A stretch of DNA of 64,000 nucleotides, from NCBI RefSeq assembly GCF_963664415.1, contig NZ_OY761443.1, positions 1 to 64,000 of the forward strand, given 5' to 3'. Below are positions 44,384 to 53,389 of the stretch, in pieces. Position numbers and translations under genes: made by a program. Source of the stretch: an uncultured Desulfobacter sp. (GTDB taxonomy: Bacteria > Desulfobacterota > Desulfobacteria > Desulfobacterales > Desulfobacteraceae). The notes beneath the pieces are model-generated. The model made no database searches and was not told where the DNA came from. It worked only from the letters and a program-made list of their open reading frames with translations. The stretch's first letter is position 1; the number at the start of each line of letters is the position of its first letter.

Positions 44384-46189
44384 TTAACTGTTATGCAACT
44401 GGTTTATCTGCTGTTGTTTACGTTTGAGCAGCTCAATCACATCAACACCACAGCCCTCTTTTACTTTTGTTAATTCACTGACAATTGCTCTGTCAGTTTT
44501 ATTTTTTATTTTTATAACTCGGTTGACCAGCACAGCAAATGTCTGTGCCGGATCCTGCACCCCGGTATAATCTTCCATAGCCATGGATGCTATCAATTGC
44601 CGATCTTCATCAGTTTCAACCCGGGCCATGGCTTCACTCACAATATTTTGTGTGTCCATTCCGATATCAATGATTAAACAGCCAAGCTTCTTAAGTTGAG
44701 TCGAATAAAAGCAAGGAACCACCTTTTTTTCAACGGCAATACAAATCAGTTCAGGCCACTGGAGCATCATGGAGAGGATCTGTTTTTCCCTTGGATCTGA
44801 TTCCAGAACATTTTTGGAATTATCACCAACCTCATCAGGCATCAAACTGCCACGGGTCTTCCTGCTTGCCTGCTTGTCATAGGCATCCTTTACTTTCTCA
44901 AGAACGGCCTTCTCATCAATATTTAGTGTTTCAGATAGCTCACGAACATAGATTGAACGAACAGCATAATCCTGAATCAACGCCAAATGCTGCTTCATCT
45001 CATCTAAAACTTTTATACGCCCTTCAACGGTAGTGCCGTAGGTGTCCAGGGCCAACTGCAGCAAAAACTGCATCACGGTCTTTGCCGTATCTGCAAGCTC
45101 AAGGAAAGCGTCCCTGCCATGGGCCATGACATAAGAATCAGGGTCATTATTTCCCGGAAGCACCAAAATCCGGGTATCAATCCCCTCTTGAACAAAAATA
45201 CCAACACTTCTTTTAGCCGCCTTTATCCCTGCTTCATCAGAGTCAAAAACCAGGACCATGGTCGTTGCATAGCCTTTAAGCACCCTGACATGCTCTCGGG
45301 TCAAGGCCGTACCAAGAGTTGCCACGCTATTTTCAATCCCATGCTGATACAGAGAAAGGAAATCAAAATATCCTTCGACAATAAACACCTTGCCCTGCCT
45401 GCGGCACGCCTGCTTTGCCGCATGCAATCCGTAAAGAATCCGGCTTTTACTGTATACCGGACTTTCAGGAGAGTTCATGTATTTGGGCATGCTGTCATCC
45501 ATGACCCGGCCACCAAATCCGGCCACTTGCATGTTGATGTCAAAAATAGGAAACATAAGCCGATTCCTAAATCTGTCGTAAAAACCGTTTTTCTGTTTTT
45601 TTTCCAACACCAAGCCGGAACCAACGGCAACCCCTTTAGCAACTTTCTCTTTTCTCAACAGATTGACGATGGCATCCCAAGCATCAGAAGCGTATCCAAG
45701 TTGAAATTGTTCAATAATCTGTTGACTGGTTCCCCGCCGCTCAAGATACTGCTTAGCAGACCGGCCTTTTGTGGGGTCATTTAAAAACTTTGTGTATGCC
45801 TGCATCACCTTTTTATTTAAACGAAAAAGAGATTCCCGAGTATGAACCGCTTTACGCTGTTCCGGACTCATCTTTCGGGTCTCTACAACAATGTTGTATT
45901 TTCTGGCCAGCATCTTTACCGCTTCTGGAAAAGAGATCCCATGATATTTCATGACAAATGATAGAACATTGCCACCAACACCGCACCCGAAGCAATGAAA
46001 AATCTGTTTATCGGGATTAACTGAAAAAGAAGGCGTTTTTTCTGAGTGAAAGGGACATAGCCCAAAGAAATTCCTGCCTGATTTTTTAAGTATAACAGCT
46101 TCTGATACAATGTCAAATATATCCGAAACAGCTAAAATCTCTGCAATTTTTTCTTCAGGGATCATCATTTTGGGTGTTGCAAGCTCCAA
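44384..46189 (-). CDS. dnaG: DNA primase DnaG
   Basis: It makes RNA primers at the replication fork. It is 601 aa. The CHC2 zinc ribbon is FFGLCPFHSEKTPSF with IFHCFGCGVGGN (about 42-73). The TOPRIM catalytic core shows VFIVEGYFDFLSL near 265 and VLVFDSDEAGIKAAKR near 313. A DnaB-binding helical domain completes the C-terminus. The gene heads the dnaG-rpoD pair; hisB lies 74 bp upstream on the same strand and may be co-transcribed. Confidence 0.95.
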   Translation of the reverse strand: MELATPKMMIPEEKIAEILAVSDIFDIVSEAVILKKSGRNFFGLCPFHSEKTPSFSVNPDKQIFHCFGCGVGGNVLSFVMKYHGISFPEAVKMLARKYNIVVETRKMSPEQRKAVHTRESLFRLNKKVMQAYTKFLNDPTKGRSAKQYLERRGTSQQIIEQFQLGYASDAWDAIVNLLRKEKVAKGVAVGSGLVLEKKQKNGFYDRFRNRLMFPIFDINMQVAGFGGRVMDDSMPKYMNSPESPVYSKSRILYGLHAAKQACRRQGKVFIVEGYFDFLSLYQHGIENSVATLGTALTREHVRVLKGYATTMVLVFDSDEAGIKAAKRSVGIFVQEGIDTRILVLPGNNDPDSYVMAHGRDAFLELADTAKTVMQFLLQLALDTYGTTVEGRIKVLDEMKQHLALIQDYAVRSIYVRELSETLNIDEKAVLEKVKDAYDKQASRKTRGSLMPDEVGDNSKNVLESDPREKQILSMMLQWPELICIAVEKKVVPCFYSTQLKKLGCLIIDIGMDTQNIVSEAMARVETDEDRQLIASMAMEDYTGVQDPAQTFAVLVNRVIKIKNKTDRAIVSELTKVKEGCGVDVIELLKRKQQQINQLHNS

Positions 46190-46263
46190 AATCTCAAATC
46201 TTTATGTAGTTCAGATAGGATAAGCAGTGAATATGACCTGTCAACAACCAAAGGTACAATTGG

Positions 46264-46851
46264 TTATAAACACCCTTTGGTGGACAATGCACCTGATACC
46301 TTGGAAATCGGCCGGGTCGCAGCATGCAAAGACCGCCCAAATGCCTTGAATATGGACTCAAGAACGTGGTGCTCATTCTCGCCGTACAAGGTGTTGATAT
46401 GCAGATTCAATCCGCCCTTTACACAAACTGCCTGAAAAAACTCCCTGGCAAGATACGCATCCAAGGCACCCCGGGATTTCAAATCACTGGGAATATTATA
46501 AACAAGATAAGGGCGATTTGATAAATCAATGGTAACCCGAGACAGGGATTCATCCATGGGAACGCTGGCGTCTCCAAACCGATGAATACCCCCTTTTTCA
46601 GACAATGTTTGCTGAATCGCCTGACCAAGGACAAGGCCGGTGTCTTCCACGGTATGATGAAAATCTACGTCGAGATCACCTGTTGCTGAAATTCGAAGAT
46701 CAAAAAAGCCATGCACAGTAAACGCGGTGAGCATGTGATCAAAAAAAGGAATACCTGTACTGATCTCAGCCTTTCCTTGTCCGTCCAGATTCAGCCGGAT
46801 ATTTATCCGGGTTTCCTTAGTCTGCCTTGACACCTCAGCTTGTCGACTCAT
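46264..46851 (-). CDS. hisB: Imidazoleglycerol-phosphate dehydratase HisB
   Basis: This manganese-dependent dehydratase is the sixth step of histidine synthesis. It is 195 aa, the single-function form without the phosphatase domain of E. coli. Metal-binding motifs are FDHMLTAFTVHG (about 37-48), DLDVDFHHTVEDTG (about 60-73) and the C-terminal GENEHHVLESIFKAFGRSL. No other his genes are near. Upstream is a 239-bp divergent gap to a plus-strand gene that contains two short palindromes. Confidence 0.94.
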   Translation of the reverse strand: MSRQAEVSRQTKETRINIRLNLDGQGKAEISTGIPFFDHMLTAFTVHGFFDLRISATGDLDVDFHHTVEDTGLVLGQAIQQTLSEKGGIHRFGDASVPMDESLSRVTIDLSNRPYLVYNIPSDLKSRGALDAYLAREFFQAVCVKGGLNLHINTLYGENEHHVLESIFKAFGRSLHAATRPISKVSGALSTKGCL

Positions 46852-47090
46852 AAAAAATTTCCTTGAAACCGGCAGAAATCTGTTTTATACAACCTTATTA
46901 TTAACTGGCACACTGCTTTTCTTTCCAACTCATTATGACGTAACGCAATACGACATAATGAATCCTCTCAAAATACACGTATTTTCGGGGTTTGTCAATG
47001 CCGATTCCATCACCTATTGTATATCTAAATAACTACTTGATTTTTTTAAATTAATTGATATATTAAGGTATATTATGTAAGGGAAGTCCT

Positions 47091-47795
47091 ATGGATATTC
47101 AGGCTGCAAGAATACACAGCTACCATACATATCAATCCGCCCTTGAACAGGGATCTGATCTGATATCTGCATTTCCCGTGGCCGAACCCCGGGCACAGGA
47201 TATCCAGGCCAGCCAGACCCGAGCCGAGGGTGAGGAACCAATTGTCCCTGCTTCCCAAACCCAAGAGGATGAAGACGCCCAGAAAGAAGAGCAGTCATCA
47301 AAGTCCGATGCACAGTCAACGCTTACCCAGGACGAAAAGCTGCTCGTCGAAAAACTCAAAAAAGCTGATGCTGAAGTTCGGGCGCATGAAATGGCCCATA
47401 TTGCCGCCGGCAGTGAATATATCACCTCCGGCGCAACCTTTACCTACCAGAAGGGCCCTGACGGACAAAACTATGCGGTGGGTGGAGAAGTCAGTATCGA
47501 CACGTCCCCAGAGCCTGGAGATCCTCAAGCAACATTACAGAAAATGCGTCGGGTGCGTGCGGCAGCACTGGCCCCGACCCAACCATCCTCCCAGGATTTA
47601 AAAGTAGCATCCAACGCTGCATCCCAGGCGGCAAAGGCCATGGCTGAAATCGCTCAGCTTGTGGCAGAAAAGCAGGCCAACCAGCAAGAGACGGTGGTAT
47701 CCGACTATACCCGACAACAGGTTTCCCAAGCGTATGCCCAAACAGGTAGTATGCCCGGTCGTGACACCCAAAATTCATTCCACATCGCCGTATAG
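47091..47795 (+). CDS. Putative metalloprotease of the SprA/CJM1_0395 type
   Basis: This 234-aa protein has a long polar N-terminal region (1-85, rich in Q, E, S). A conserved core follows: VRAHEMAHIAAGSEYITSGA, with a HEMAH zincin motif near 103-107, and then YAVGGEVSIDTSPEPGDP. This arrangement is that of the putative SprA-related metalloprotease family. The C-terminal quarter is alanine-rich helix. No signal peptide is seen. Its neighbour downstream is a short flagellar-rod-like protein. Proteolytic activity is predicted, not shown. Confidence 0.75.
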   Translation: MDIQAARIHSYHTYQSALEQGSDLISAFPVAEPRAQDIQASQTRAEGEEPIVPASQTQEDEDAQKEEQSSKSDAQSTLTQDEKLLVEKLKKADAEVRAHEMAHIAAGSEYITSGATFTYQKGPDGQNYAVGGEVSIDTSPEPGDPQATLQKMRRVRAAALAPTQPSSQDLKVASNAASQAAKAMAEIAQLVAEKQANQQETVVSDYTRQQVSQAYAQTGSMPGRDTQNSFHIAV

Positions 47796-47871
47796 AAGAA
47801 AAATCCTATTGTTATGAAGATAAATTTTTGATATTATTAGATATCAATTGTTACAAACCGGAGGTAAAACC

Positions 47872-48225
47872 ATGGATATGACCATCCGAAACAATGCTTC
47901 AGCGTTAAGGGCTTTTTCAAACCAGATGCAGGTTTCGGCAAGCAATGTTGCCAACGCCTTGTCGGACGAATTTAAAGCGGACAGAGCTTATAACGTCGAG
48001 GGTGAAAATGGACAGGTACAAACATCCATCTCCGAGACCCAGGCAAGCGCGCCCATGGTTGAAGCCCCCCTCAAAACTAATGCATCATTAAAAGACTTAT
48101 CCAATACAGACATTGCAGAGGAAATGGTTGTACAGATTCAGGCCCAAAACGGTTTTGATGCCAATGCTAAAATGATTGAGACCTATGAAGAGACAACCGG
48201 AACCTTATTGGATACTCTTGTATAA
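47872..48225 (+). CDS. Short flagellar basal-body rod-like protein
   Basis: This 117-aa protein has the two sequence ends of flagellar rod and hook proteins. Its N-terminus resembles their signature (ASALRAFSNQMQVSASNVAN), and its C-terminus is of FlgC/FlgG type (GFDANAKMIETYEETTGTLL). There is almost nothing between them. I start at 47872 because GGAGG lies just before it; the frame is open from 47848. No other flagellar genes are near. It could be a reduced rod component, or a related axial protein secreted by the flagellar export machine. Confidence 0.75.
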   Translation: MDMTIRNNASALRAFSNQMQVSASNVANALSDEFKADRAYNVEGENGQVQTSISETQASAPMVEAPLKTNASLKDLSNTDIAEEMVVQIQAQNGFDANAKMIETYEETTGTLLDTLV

Positions 48226-48309
48226 CCCGGCAGGTTTGACATAAGACCACCCATCTCACGGATAAAAGCTGACAACCTAACAACAATTACCTATTTACCA
48301 TTTCCCATT

Positions 48310-48916
48310 GTGTTGAAACTTATTTTCCGTACCCCTGTGCCCCTTTTTTTAGCTGTGCTAATTTGTTTTAGCTGTGGCACACCTAATGTAACTATGCCGG
48401 AAGACCCGGCGGAACAGCCTGTCCTGCCCGCACAATTTAACGAACCTGCTCACAAAACGCCCCGCCCTCCCCGGCCGGAATCACAATCTAAATTCAAACC
48501 TGAAATTAACAGGCCATCCCCTACCGAAAAATCACGTCAGGCAATTATTCAGACTGCTGTAACCGCTGTGGGTACGCCCTATCGCTGGGGAGGTATTTCT
48601 CCTAAAGGATTTGACTGCTCTGGTTTAGTGGTACATGCCTACAAAAAAATAGGAATTCATGTGCCGAGAACAGCCAAAGCGCAGTTTAAAAACTGCACAT
48701 CAGTTCCCCGTAAAAACATCAAACCTGCGGATTTGGTTTTTTTTTTCCGTCCCCAGAAGAAGAGGGATTGTTCATGTTGGGATCTACATTGGTAAAGGGC
48801 AATTTGTCCATGCACCGGGCAGGGGACGCAAAGTAAGGCAAGCCTCATTGAACAATATTTACTTCAAACAGCACTTCATAAAGGCAGGAAATTTTTTAGA
48901 AAAAGAAGCCGGATGA
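48310..48916 (+). pseudogene. NlpC/P60 lipoprotein, frameshifted at a T10 run
   Basis: NlpC/P60 enzymes cut peptidoglycan stem peptides. The frame from a GTG at 48310 gives a hydrophobic leader with a lipobox-like LICFSC, a proline-rich linker, and the catalytic Cys in GFDCSGLV near residue 98. At the run of ten T (48737-48746) the frame is lost. With nine T it would read DLVFFSVPRRR and go on to the catalytic His (IVHVGIYIG) and the stop at 48916. So the gene is either broken, a sequencing error, or a slippage-controlled gene. There is no clear ribosome binding site before the start. Confidence 0.8.
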
Positions 48917-48950
48917 ATCCTGAATCAATCAACACCCCCTCACCTTAAAA

Positions 48951-48988
48951 AAAAGCCATCTTAAAACATGCGTTTTAAGATGGCTTTT
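48951..48988. terminator. Bidirectional hairpin terminator
   Basis: AAAAGCCATCTTAAAAC (48951-48967) and GTTTTAAGATGGCTTTT (48972-48988) pair completely, with A and T runs on either side. It separates the NlpC/P60 gene (plus strand) from the DUF2156 gene (minus strand) and can serve both. Confidence 0.9.
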
Positions 48989-49005
48989 ATATACAATATA
49001 CACGC

Positions 49006-49992
49006 CTAATGAGATCTTAGATCCAGCTTAGTAGGCATTAGAAAATACGGTTCAATCAATGCATGGGGTGCATATGACAATTTCGCCTGACGTAACCCCG
49101 GTATTCCAAGGTCCTGTTCCCGATTGATGAATTGTGCCGTTCCTTTTAAAAATTTTGCAGTCTCATGATTAATCATCTGAGCAGCACCTTTAAAAGAGAT
49201 ATCAGCTTTTTCAAAGTGGACATCCCAGGTATCAGAGGACAAGGGACTGAAAACAGCAAAAGCTGCAATTTTATCCTTTACCAAGAGCATTAATCCGCTT
49301 AACCCCAGGTCGTCCCAATGGGAAAAGGCCATCTCAATCGCATCGGATTCTTCGACAAGGGAACTGGGAACAGAAGTCATCCCGGCAAGCAGGCGCCGTT
49401 CAAATTGCATTACACTTTTACAATCCTTGGCAGTCATGGGAACTACAACATAATCCGGGTATGCACGCTTGAACTGAGAAACGAGATTTTTTTTCTTATG
49501 AAGTTTATTTCCTTTTAACTCGATCAGATCATCTGTCATGTAAACATAATCTGCCGCATCCCGGTCAGAGGCAACAGCAAAATAGCGATCCAAATCCGGC
49601 CAAATCTCCACATAAGATTCAGGTACAAGCCCTATGCTTCCGGATAGGCCTAAAGAAACAGCCTTTTGGGATAAAGCAAACAATTCTTTTGGCTCCAGGT
49701 CCTCTCCTATGGGCATAAACAGGGACTGGCTGCGGTCGTCATGTATAACCAGGGTATTTTTATAAAAAAACCATGAATAGCGGTACAGGTTCTGCCAGCA
49801 AAAAAGATTAACAAAACTATACTCACATGAGCAAGGTGGGTAATGGCCCAGGAAATCCAGAATCAGGGAGCGAGTTCCCAGATCAAACTTCCCGGGCTTA
49901 AGTATATTCGGTTCGGTCTGCAGGTCATCCGTACTATTGCCTACCATTGGGGCCGAGTCGTAGGTAGCCGATTGTTGGCTATGACATATCAT
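49006..49992 (-). CDS. DUF2156 family protein (acyltransferase-like)
   Basis: This 328-aa protein of the DUF2156 family, related to the C-terminal part of lysyl-phosphatidylglycerol synthases, adopts a double GNAT fold. Visible are CSCEYSFVNLFCWQNLY near 50, HKKKNLVSQFKRAYPDY near 165, and the C-terminal INREQDLGIPGLRQAKLSYAPH typical of the family. The substrate is not known. It follows the GNAT gene of the polyamine cluster by 102 bp, containing a dispersed repeat. Confidence 0.8.
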   Translation of the reverse strand: MICHSQQSATYDSAPMVGNSTDDLQTEPNILKPGKFDLGTRSLILDFLGHYPPCSCEYSFVNLFCWQNLYRYSWFFYKNTLVIHDDRSQSLFMPIGEDLEPKELFALSQKAVSLGLSGSIGLVPESYVEIWPDLDRYFAVASDRDAADYVYMTDDLIELKGNKLHKKKNLVSQFKRAYPDYVVVPMTAKDCKSVMQFERRLLAGMTSVPSSLVEESDAIEMAFSHWDDLGLSGLMLLVKDKIAAFAVFSPLSSDTWDVHFEKADISFKGAAQMINHETAKFLKGTAQFINREQDLGIPGLRQAKLSYAPHALIEPYFLMPTKLDLRSH

Positions 49993-50027
49993 TGTTTTTC
50001 CTTTTCCATGAAAGTGCAGATACGTTT

Positions 50028-50098
50028 ACAGGTGACTCTCATGATTTTTTGTGGGCTGACCTTGGTATCATCAGACCAAGTCAACTCACGGCTGTTAT
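50028..50098 (+). repeat. Dispersed structured repeat, copy B
   Basis: TTTGTGGGCTGACCTTGG and AGACCAAGTC form the family's central stem with the changed pair CTTGG/CCAAG, followed by ACGGCTGTTATT as in other copies. It overlaps the end of the GNAT gene by a few bases and lies upstream of the DUF2156 gene. Confidence 0.65.
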
Positions 50099-50520
50099 TC
50101 AAGTTTAAAGGGGATGTAGTCTTTCATCCGCCGAAAGCCCAAATGTTCATAAAATGAACGTGTTCCTGGCTCACCGATTAATCCGATCCAATCCACACCC
50201 CTTTTTTTAAGTTCCTCTACTAAAAACTTTACGATCATGCTGCCGATACCAAGTTTTTGATAGTCGGACAGTACAACCACATCTTGAATATAAGCATCAC
50301 TGCACAGGTCGGAAAGGGCCCGCCCCATTCCAATTAACTTTTTTTCTAAAAAAACCCCAGCAAATAAAGCTGATTTTTCAGGAATCCGGCGCAGAAATTC
50401 ATCTGTGGTTTTATATTCATCGTGCCACCACCCGGCATCCTGGTAAAGGGCCTGGAGCTGATCCACAGGTATAGTTCGTACAAATTTTATCTCTATTCCA
50501 TTAATCTTTTTTGAACTCAT
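50095..50520 (-). CDS. GNAT family N-acetyltransferase
   Basis: This 141-aa protein carries a single GNAT domain: QDVVVLSDYQKLGIGSMIVKF (acetyl-CoA binding Q/R-x-x-G-x-G/A-type loop) near 78-98, and FYEHLGFRRM near the end. Its start overlaps the speE stop (ATGA at 50517-50520). Co-translation with spermidine synthase suggests a polyamine or related amine as substrate, but this is inference from position. Confidence 0.85.
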   Translation of the reverse strand: MSSKKINGIEIKFVRTIPVDQLQALYQDAGWWHDEYKTTDEFLRRIPEKSALFAGVFLEKKLIGMGRALSDLCSDAYIQDVVVLSDYQKLGIGSMIVKFLVEELKKRGVDWIGLIGEPGTRSFYEHLGFRRMKDYIPFKLE

Positions 50521-51389
50521 GAAACGTTGCCTTTTATCAGTTTTTCTGCAAAATATGGCAGTACAAAAGCGGCACGATGCACCTGCGAACTATAGTATTT
50601 TAGTTGAGATTGAAGTGCTTCAGGCACAGAACGCGCCGGCACCCTTAATTCCGGGCCCAAAGACCCCATACACATACCGATGTGCCCACCAGTATATGTG
50701 GGAACAATAATGTTGGCATAAGCATGTATGGGAAACAAAGAGTGTGTAATGCCCATCAGCTTTTCAACCCAGTCCGGGTGAAGAAAAAAAGATTCGCCCT
50801 GGGTAGCGATCAGGCCACCAGGCTTAAGCGCATGCTTTAAATCCTGGTAGAACTGTTTTTCAAACAACATCTCTCCGGGGCCGACCGGGTCTGAGGAATC
50901 AACAATAATTACGTCATAACACCCAGGATTTTCCCGGACAAAAACTGCGCCGTCCTTGATATGAATCTTAACCCTGGGATCGTCAAATCCGCAGGCCATA
51001 AACGGTAGAAACCGTTTTGACACCTCAATAACGTCTTCATCAATTTCACAAAAGTCAATTGAGCAGACATTACCGTGGCGGCTAATCTCACGCAACACAC
51101 CGCCATCCCCACCGCCGATGACAAGCACATGCTCGGGATTTGGATGAGAAAACAAGGGCAGATGCGCCATCATTTCCTGGTAACTGAACTCATCTTGTTC
51201 CGTTAACTGAATAATACCGTCAAGCACCAGCATCCGGCCGTGGGAACGCGTCTGATATAGGTCAATCTGCTGGAACCTGCTTTTTTTGCTGTAAAGGAGC
51301 TGTTCCACCTTCACAGAAACGGCGATACCCTCCCACATAGGGCAAATTTCTGAAAACCATCCTTTATTTACAACGCCTGAGTTTGTCAT
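50517..51389 (-). CDS. speE: Spermidine synthase SpeE
   Basis: This aminopropyltransferase moves the propylamine group of decarboxylated SAM to putrescine. It is 290 aa. Motifs are VLVIGGGDGGVLREISRH (dcSAM binding, about 88-105), CEIDEDVIEVSKRFLP, and IIVDSSDPVGPGEMLF (about 160-175, catalytic Asp). It lies 20 bp after speD and overlaps the acetyltransferase gene, so the operon is speD-speE-GNAT. Substrate preference (putrescine or another diamine) is not certain. Confidence 0.92.
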   Translation of the reverse strand: MTNSGVVNKGWFSEICPMWEGIAVSVKVEQLLYSKKSRFQQIDLYQTRSHGRMLVLDGIIQLTEQDEFSYQEMMAHLPLFSHPNPEHVLVIGGGDGGVLREISRHGNVCSIDFCEIDEDVIEVSKRFLPFMACGFDDPRVKIHIKDGAVFVRENPGCYDVIIVDSSDPVGPGEMLFEKQFYQDLKHALKPGGLIATQGESFFLHPDWVEKLMGITHSLFPIHAYANIIVPTYTGGHIGMCMGSLGPELRVPARSVPEALQSQLKYYSSQVHRAAFVLPYFAEKLIKGNVS

Positions 51390-51409
51390 TTATACATTCC
51401 TGCCCCAAT

Positions 51410-52249
51410 CTACTGTCTTAAAGCTACCTGCAGTTTGTAGTTGCTGCCGCGAAAATATGAGAGGGAAAATTCTGCCAGTTCGCGTGGTTCATATGTATTG
51501 CAAGAAAAAATATCCAGATATAGCGCATGGGTTGCATGGGCAAAATGTCCGGATACACCGAATGTCTCAGTAGATTGTATCGTGGAAAAACCAACTGCAG
51601 TTTCGGTTTCATCAAAATAAACCCGGGATGCATTTTCCGTGTCATTAACACCAAGCTTTTCACTGATTTGGTCCACAAAATTCTTCATACATTCCGGATC
51701 TTTTATCATTTCAGGACTGCAGTCATATAAATCAACAGAAGTAGACATTGCCCAGGGCTTTGTATTTTCACACACTTTTTTCCAGGCTATGGGGCGTGTT
51801 CGTTTTTCCATCACTTTTTCGGTGCTGTTTGGCAAACAACCTCCGGCCTTAGGCTGCAGTATACCCCTGTTTTGATCCGAGGAAATAAAAACTTCCTGGG
51901 ATGAGAACTGTGCTTCCATGGAGTGAATAGCTATGTCCAGATCAATATTGTCTGCACATGTAAAAATATCTACTGCCGCATAATTATGCTCGGGCCATGC
52001 ATGAATCGTAAAATGGGATTCGGCAATAATCACCACGCCGGACACCCCCTGGGGCTCAAATTGATGGAAAGAACTGCTGATAATTGTGGCCCCGCTTTCC
52101 CTGGCCGCTTTCAGCAGAATTGATTCAACCCCGTCCTTTTCAAGCAGGACATCGGATGCACAATCGTAATACTCAATGGTAATATGTCGCCCCAGGGCAA
52201 AACCTGAATCAGGAAAACAGGTTGCCCGCTTTTTATTTTTATCAAGCAA
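51410..52249 (-). CDS. speD: S-adenosylmethionine decarboxylase SpeD with a second, degenerate SpeD-like domain
   Basis: The first half is a SpeD proenzyme: GRHITIEYYDC, and the self-cleavage site AESHFTIHAWPE, where Ser becomes the pyruvoyl cofactor. The second half (about the last 125 residues) is another SpeD-like domain with VSGHFAHATHALYLDIFSC at the matching place; the Glu-Ser pair is replaced by Ser-Gly, so it cannot self-process. The start is uncertain. The only ATG (52366) has no ribosome binding site and overlaps the previous gene by 77 bp, so I prefer the TTG at 52249 with GGAG upstream. It supplies decarboxylated SAM to SpeE, 20 bp downstream. Confidence 0.85.
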   Translation of the reverse strand: MLDKNKKRATCFPDSGFALGRHITIEYYDCASDVLLEKDGVESILLKAARESGATIISSSFHQFEPQGVSGVVIIAESHFTIHAWPEHNYAAVDIFTCADNIDLDIAIHSMEAQFSSQEVFISSDQNRGILQPKAGGCLPNSTEKVMEKRTRPIAWKKVCENTKPWAMSTSVDLYDCSPEMIKDPECMKNFVDQISEKLGVNDTENASRVYFDETETAVGFSTIQSTETFGVSGHFAHATHALYLDIFSCNTYEPRELAEFSLSYFRGSNYKLQVALRQ

Positions 52250-52289
52250 TTTTCTAAAAAGTACTCCAAATATTTTATTAACTGGGCGG

Positions 52290-52991
52290 TTAAAACACTT
52301 CCATAACAGAGGAAAATCTTTGGAATTGAGTTTCGCTTGGCAAATTCTTTTCTTTAAGCCGTTCAATCATGGAGGGCGTATTAAAACGCAGATAGGGGTT
52401 TACCTGAAGTTCTTCTGATAGGCGGGAAGTAACATGGTCCGGGTTATATGCAGCCGCGTACACTTCTAAATTCGGATTATTGGGTTCAATAATCTTGGCA
52501 TACTTCAGCGAATCACGAACATAATCATGTCCGGCATAAACCAGTGTGTCACCAGGCAGTTCCATTAACAGCTTTAAAGAGTTATAAAAGGCTTGGAGAT
52601 CCCCTGAAAAACAATTGCCAACGGTAGCATTGAACAACGTATCGCCGGTTACAATAAACCCATCTCCTTTGAAACAAAGCGAATCCATTGTATGTCCAGG
52701 GGTCAGTATAACCTCAAGCCCGCTTGCATCTTTCAGGTCAAGAACCTGGCCATGCGACAATGTTGTACAGTCGATAAAACGCGCATTCGTGATTTTGACA
52801 AGGGCATCGTTTCCCTGGGTGTGATCGGCATGGGTATGGGTATTGGTGACCATTTCAATAGAAATCCCCCTTTTTCCGGCAAAGTCTACCATCTCATCCG
52901 GGGCTCCAGGATCAATCGCTATGGCCGATTTTTCACTGTAGACCAAATAACCCTGATTGTCTGCACCGTATTTAAACTGTTGAATATTCAA
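52290..52991 (-). CDS. Metallo-beta-lactamase fold hydrolase (glyoxalase II-like)
   Basis: This 233-aa protein has the zinc motif THTHADHTQGND near 52-63, then TPGHTMDSLCF, VTGDTLF and YAGHDYV, in the order typical of hydroxyacylglutathione hydrolases. The C-terminal extension (NPYLRFNTPSMIERL) is also of glyoxalase II style. Sulfate reducers of this type usually lack glutathione, so another thioester is probable. It lies upstream of speD on the same strand. Confidence 0.87.
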   Translation of the reverse strand: MNIQQFKYGADNQGYLVYSEKSAIAIDPGAPDEMVDFAGKRGISIEMVTNTHTHADHTQGNDALVKITNARFIDCTTLSHGQVLDLKDASGLEVILTPGHTMDSLCFKGDGFIVTGDTLFNATVGNCFSGDLQAFYNSLKLLMELPGDTLVYAGHDYVRDSLKYAKIIEPNNPNLEVYAAAYNPDHVTSRLSEELQVNPYLRFNTPSMIERLKEKNLPSETQFQRFSSVMEVF

Positions 52992-53008
52992 ACATTCAGT
53001 CCCTTTTT

Positions 53009-53389
53009 CTAAAACATGTCATCTTCATCTTCCCCAAAATCATCTTCATCCTCATTTTGGCCGGAACTGCCGATTAGAGGTTCATCATCATACCCTTCGA
53101 TATCATCCCCATCCAAGAAATCATCATCAAGCTGAGCATCAAGTCCGTGATCATCAAAAATTATACTGATAGCCTCTTTGAGGTTACGTTCAAAGCTTTC
53201 AGCATAACCGTCATCTTCATCTATTGAAAACTCATAGATTTCATCATGCTCTTCGATCAGGTCTCTAAGATCTGCTTCCATTTCAGACTGGTCATAAAAA
53301 TCAGCTTCATAAGCGTCAATAATGTCTTCATAAAGGTCATATAACTCAAAGACCTCAACGGCATCAAAAATAGTCATTTTTTTTGCCAT
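53009..53389 (-). CDS. Small, extremely acidic protein of unknown function
   Basis: This 126-aa protein is dominated by Asp and Glu. The N-terminal 75 residues could be helical (FDAVEVFELYDLYEDIIDAY). The C-terminal 45 residues are almost pure acidic linker (LDDDFLDGDDIEGYDDEP, ending EDEDDMF). I chose the ATG at 53389, with GGGAG seven bases upstream, over an upstream TTG. No family is recognised. It lies 17 bp upstream of the metallo-hydrolase gene. A function in binding basic proteins is only a guess from charge. Confidence 0.6.
   Translation of the reverse strand: MAKKMTIFDAVEVFELYDLYEDIIDAYEADFYDQSEMEADLRDLIEEHDEIYEFSIDEDDGYAESFERNLKEAISIIFDDHGLDAQLDDDFLDGDDIEGYDDEPLIGSSGQNEDEDDFGEDEDDMF

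Noticed and set aside
46932..46986. Palindromes ATTATG...CATAAT and AAAATACACGTATTTT between hisB and the protease-like gene as operators
   Set aside because: They are short, AT-rich and match no regulator motif I can name. They could be chance.
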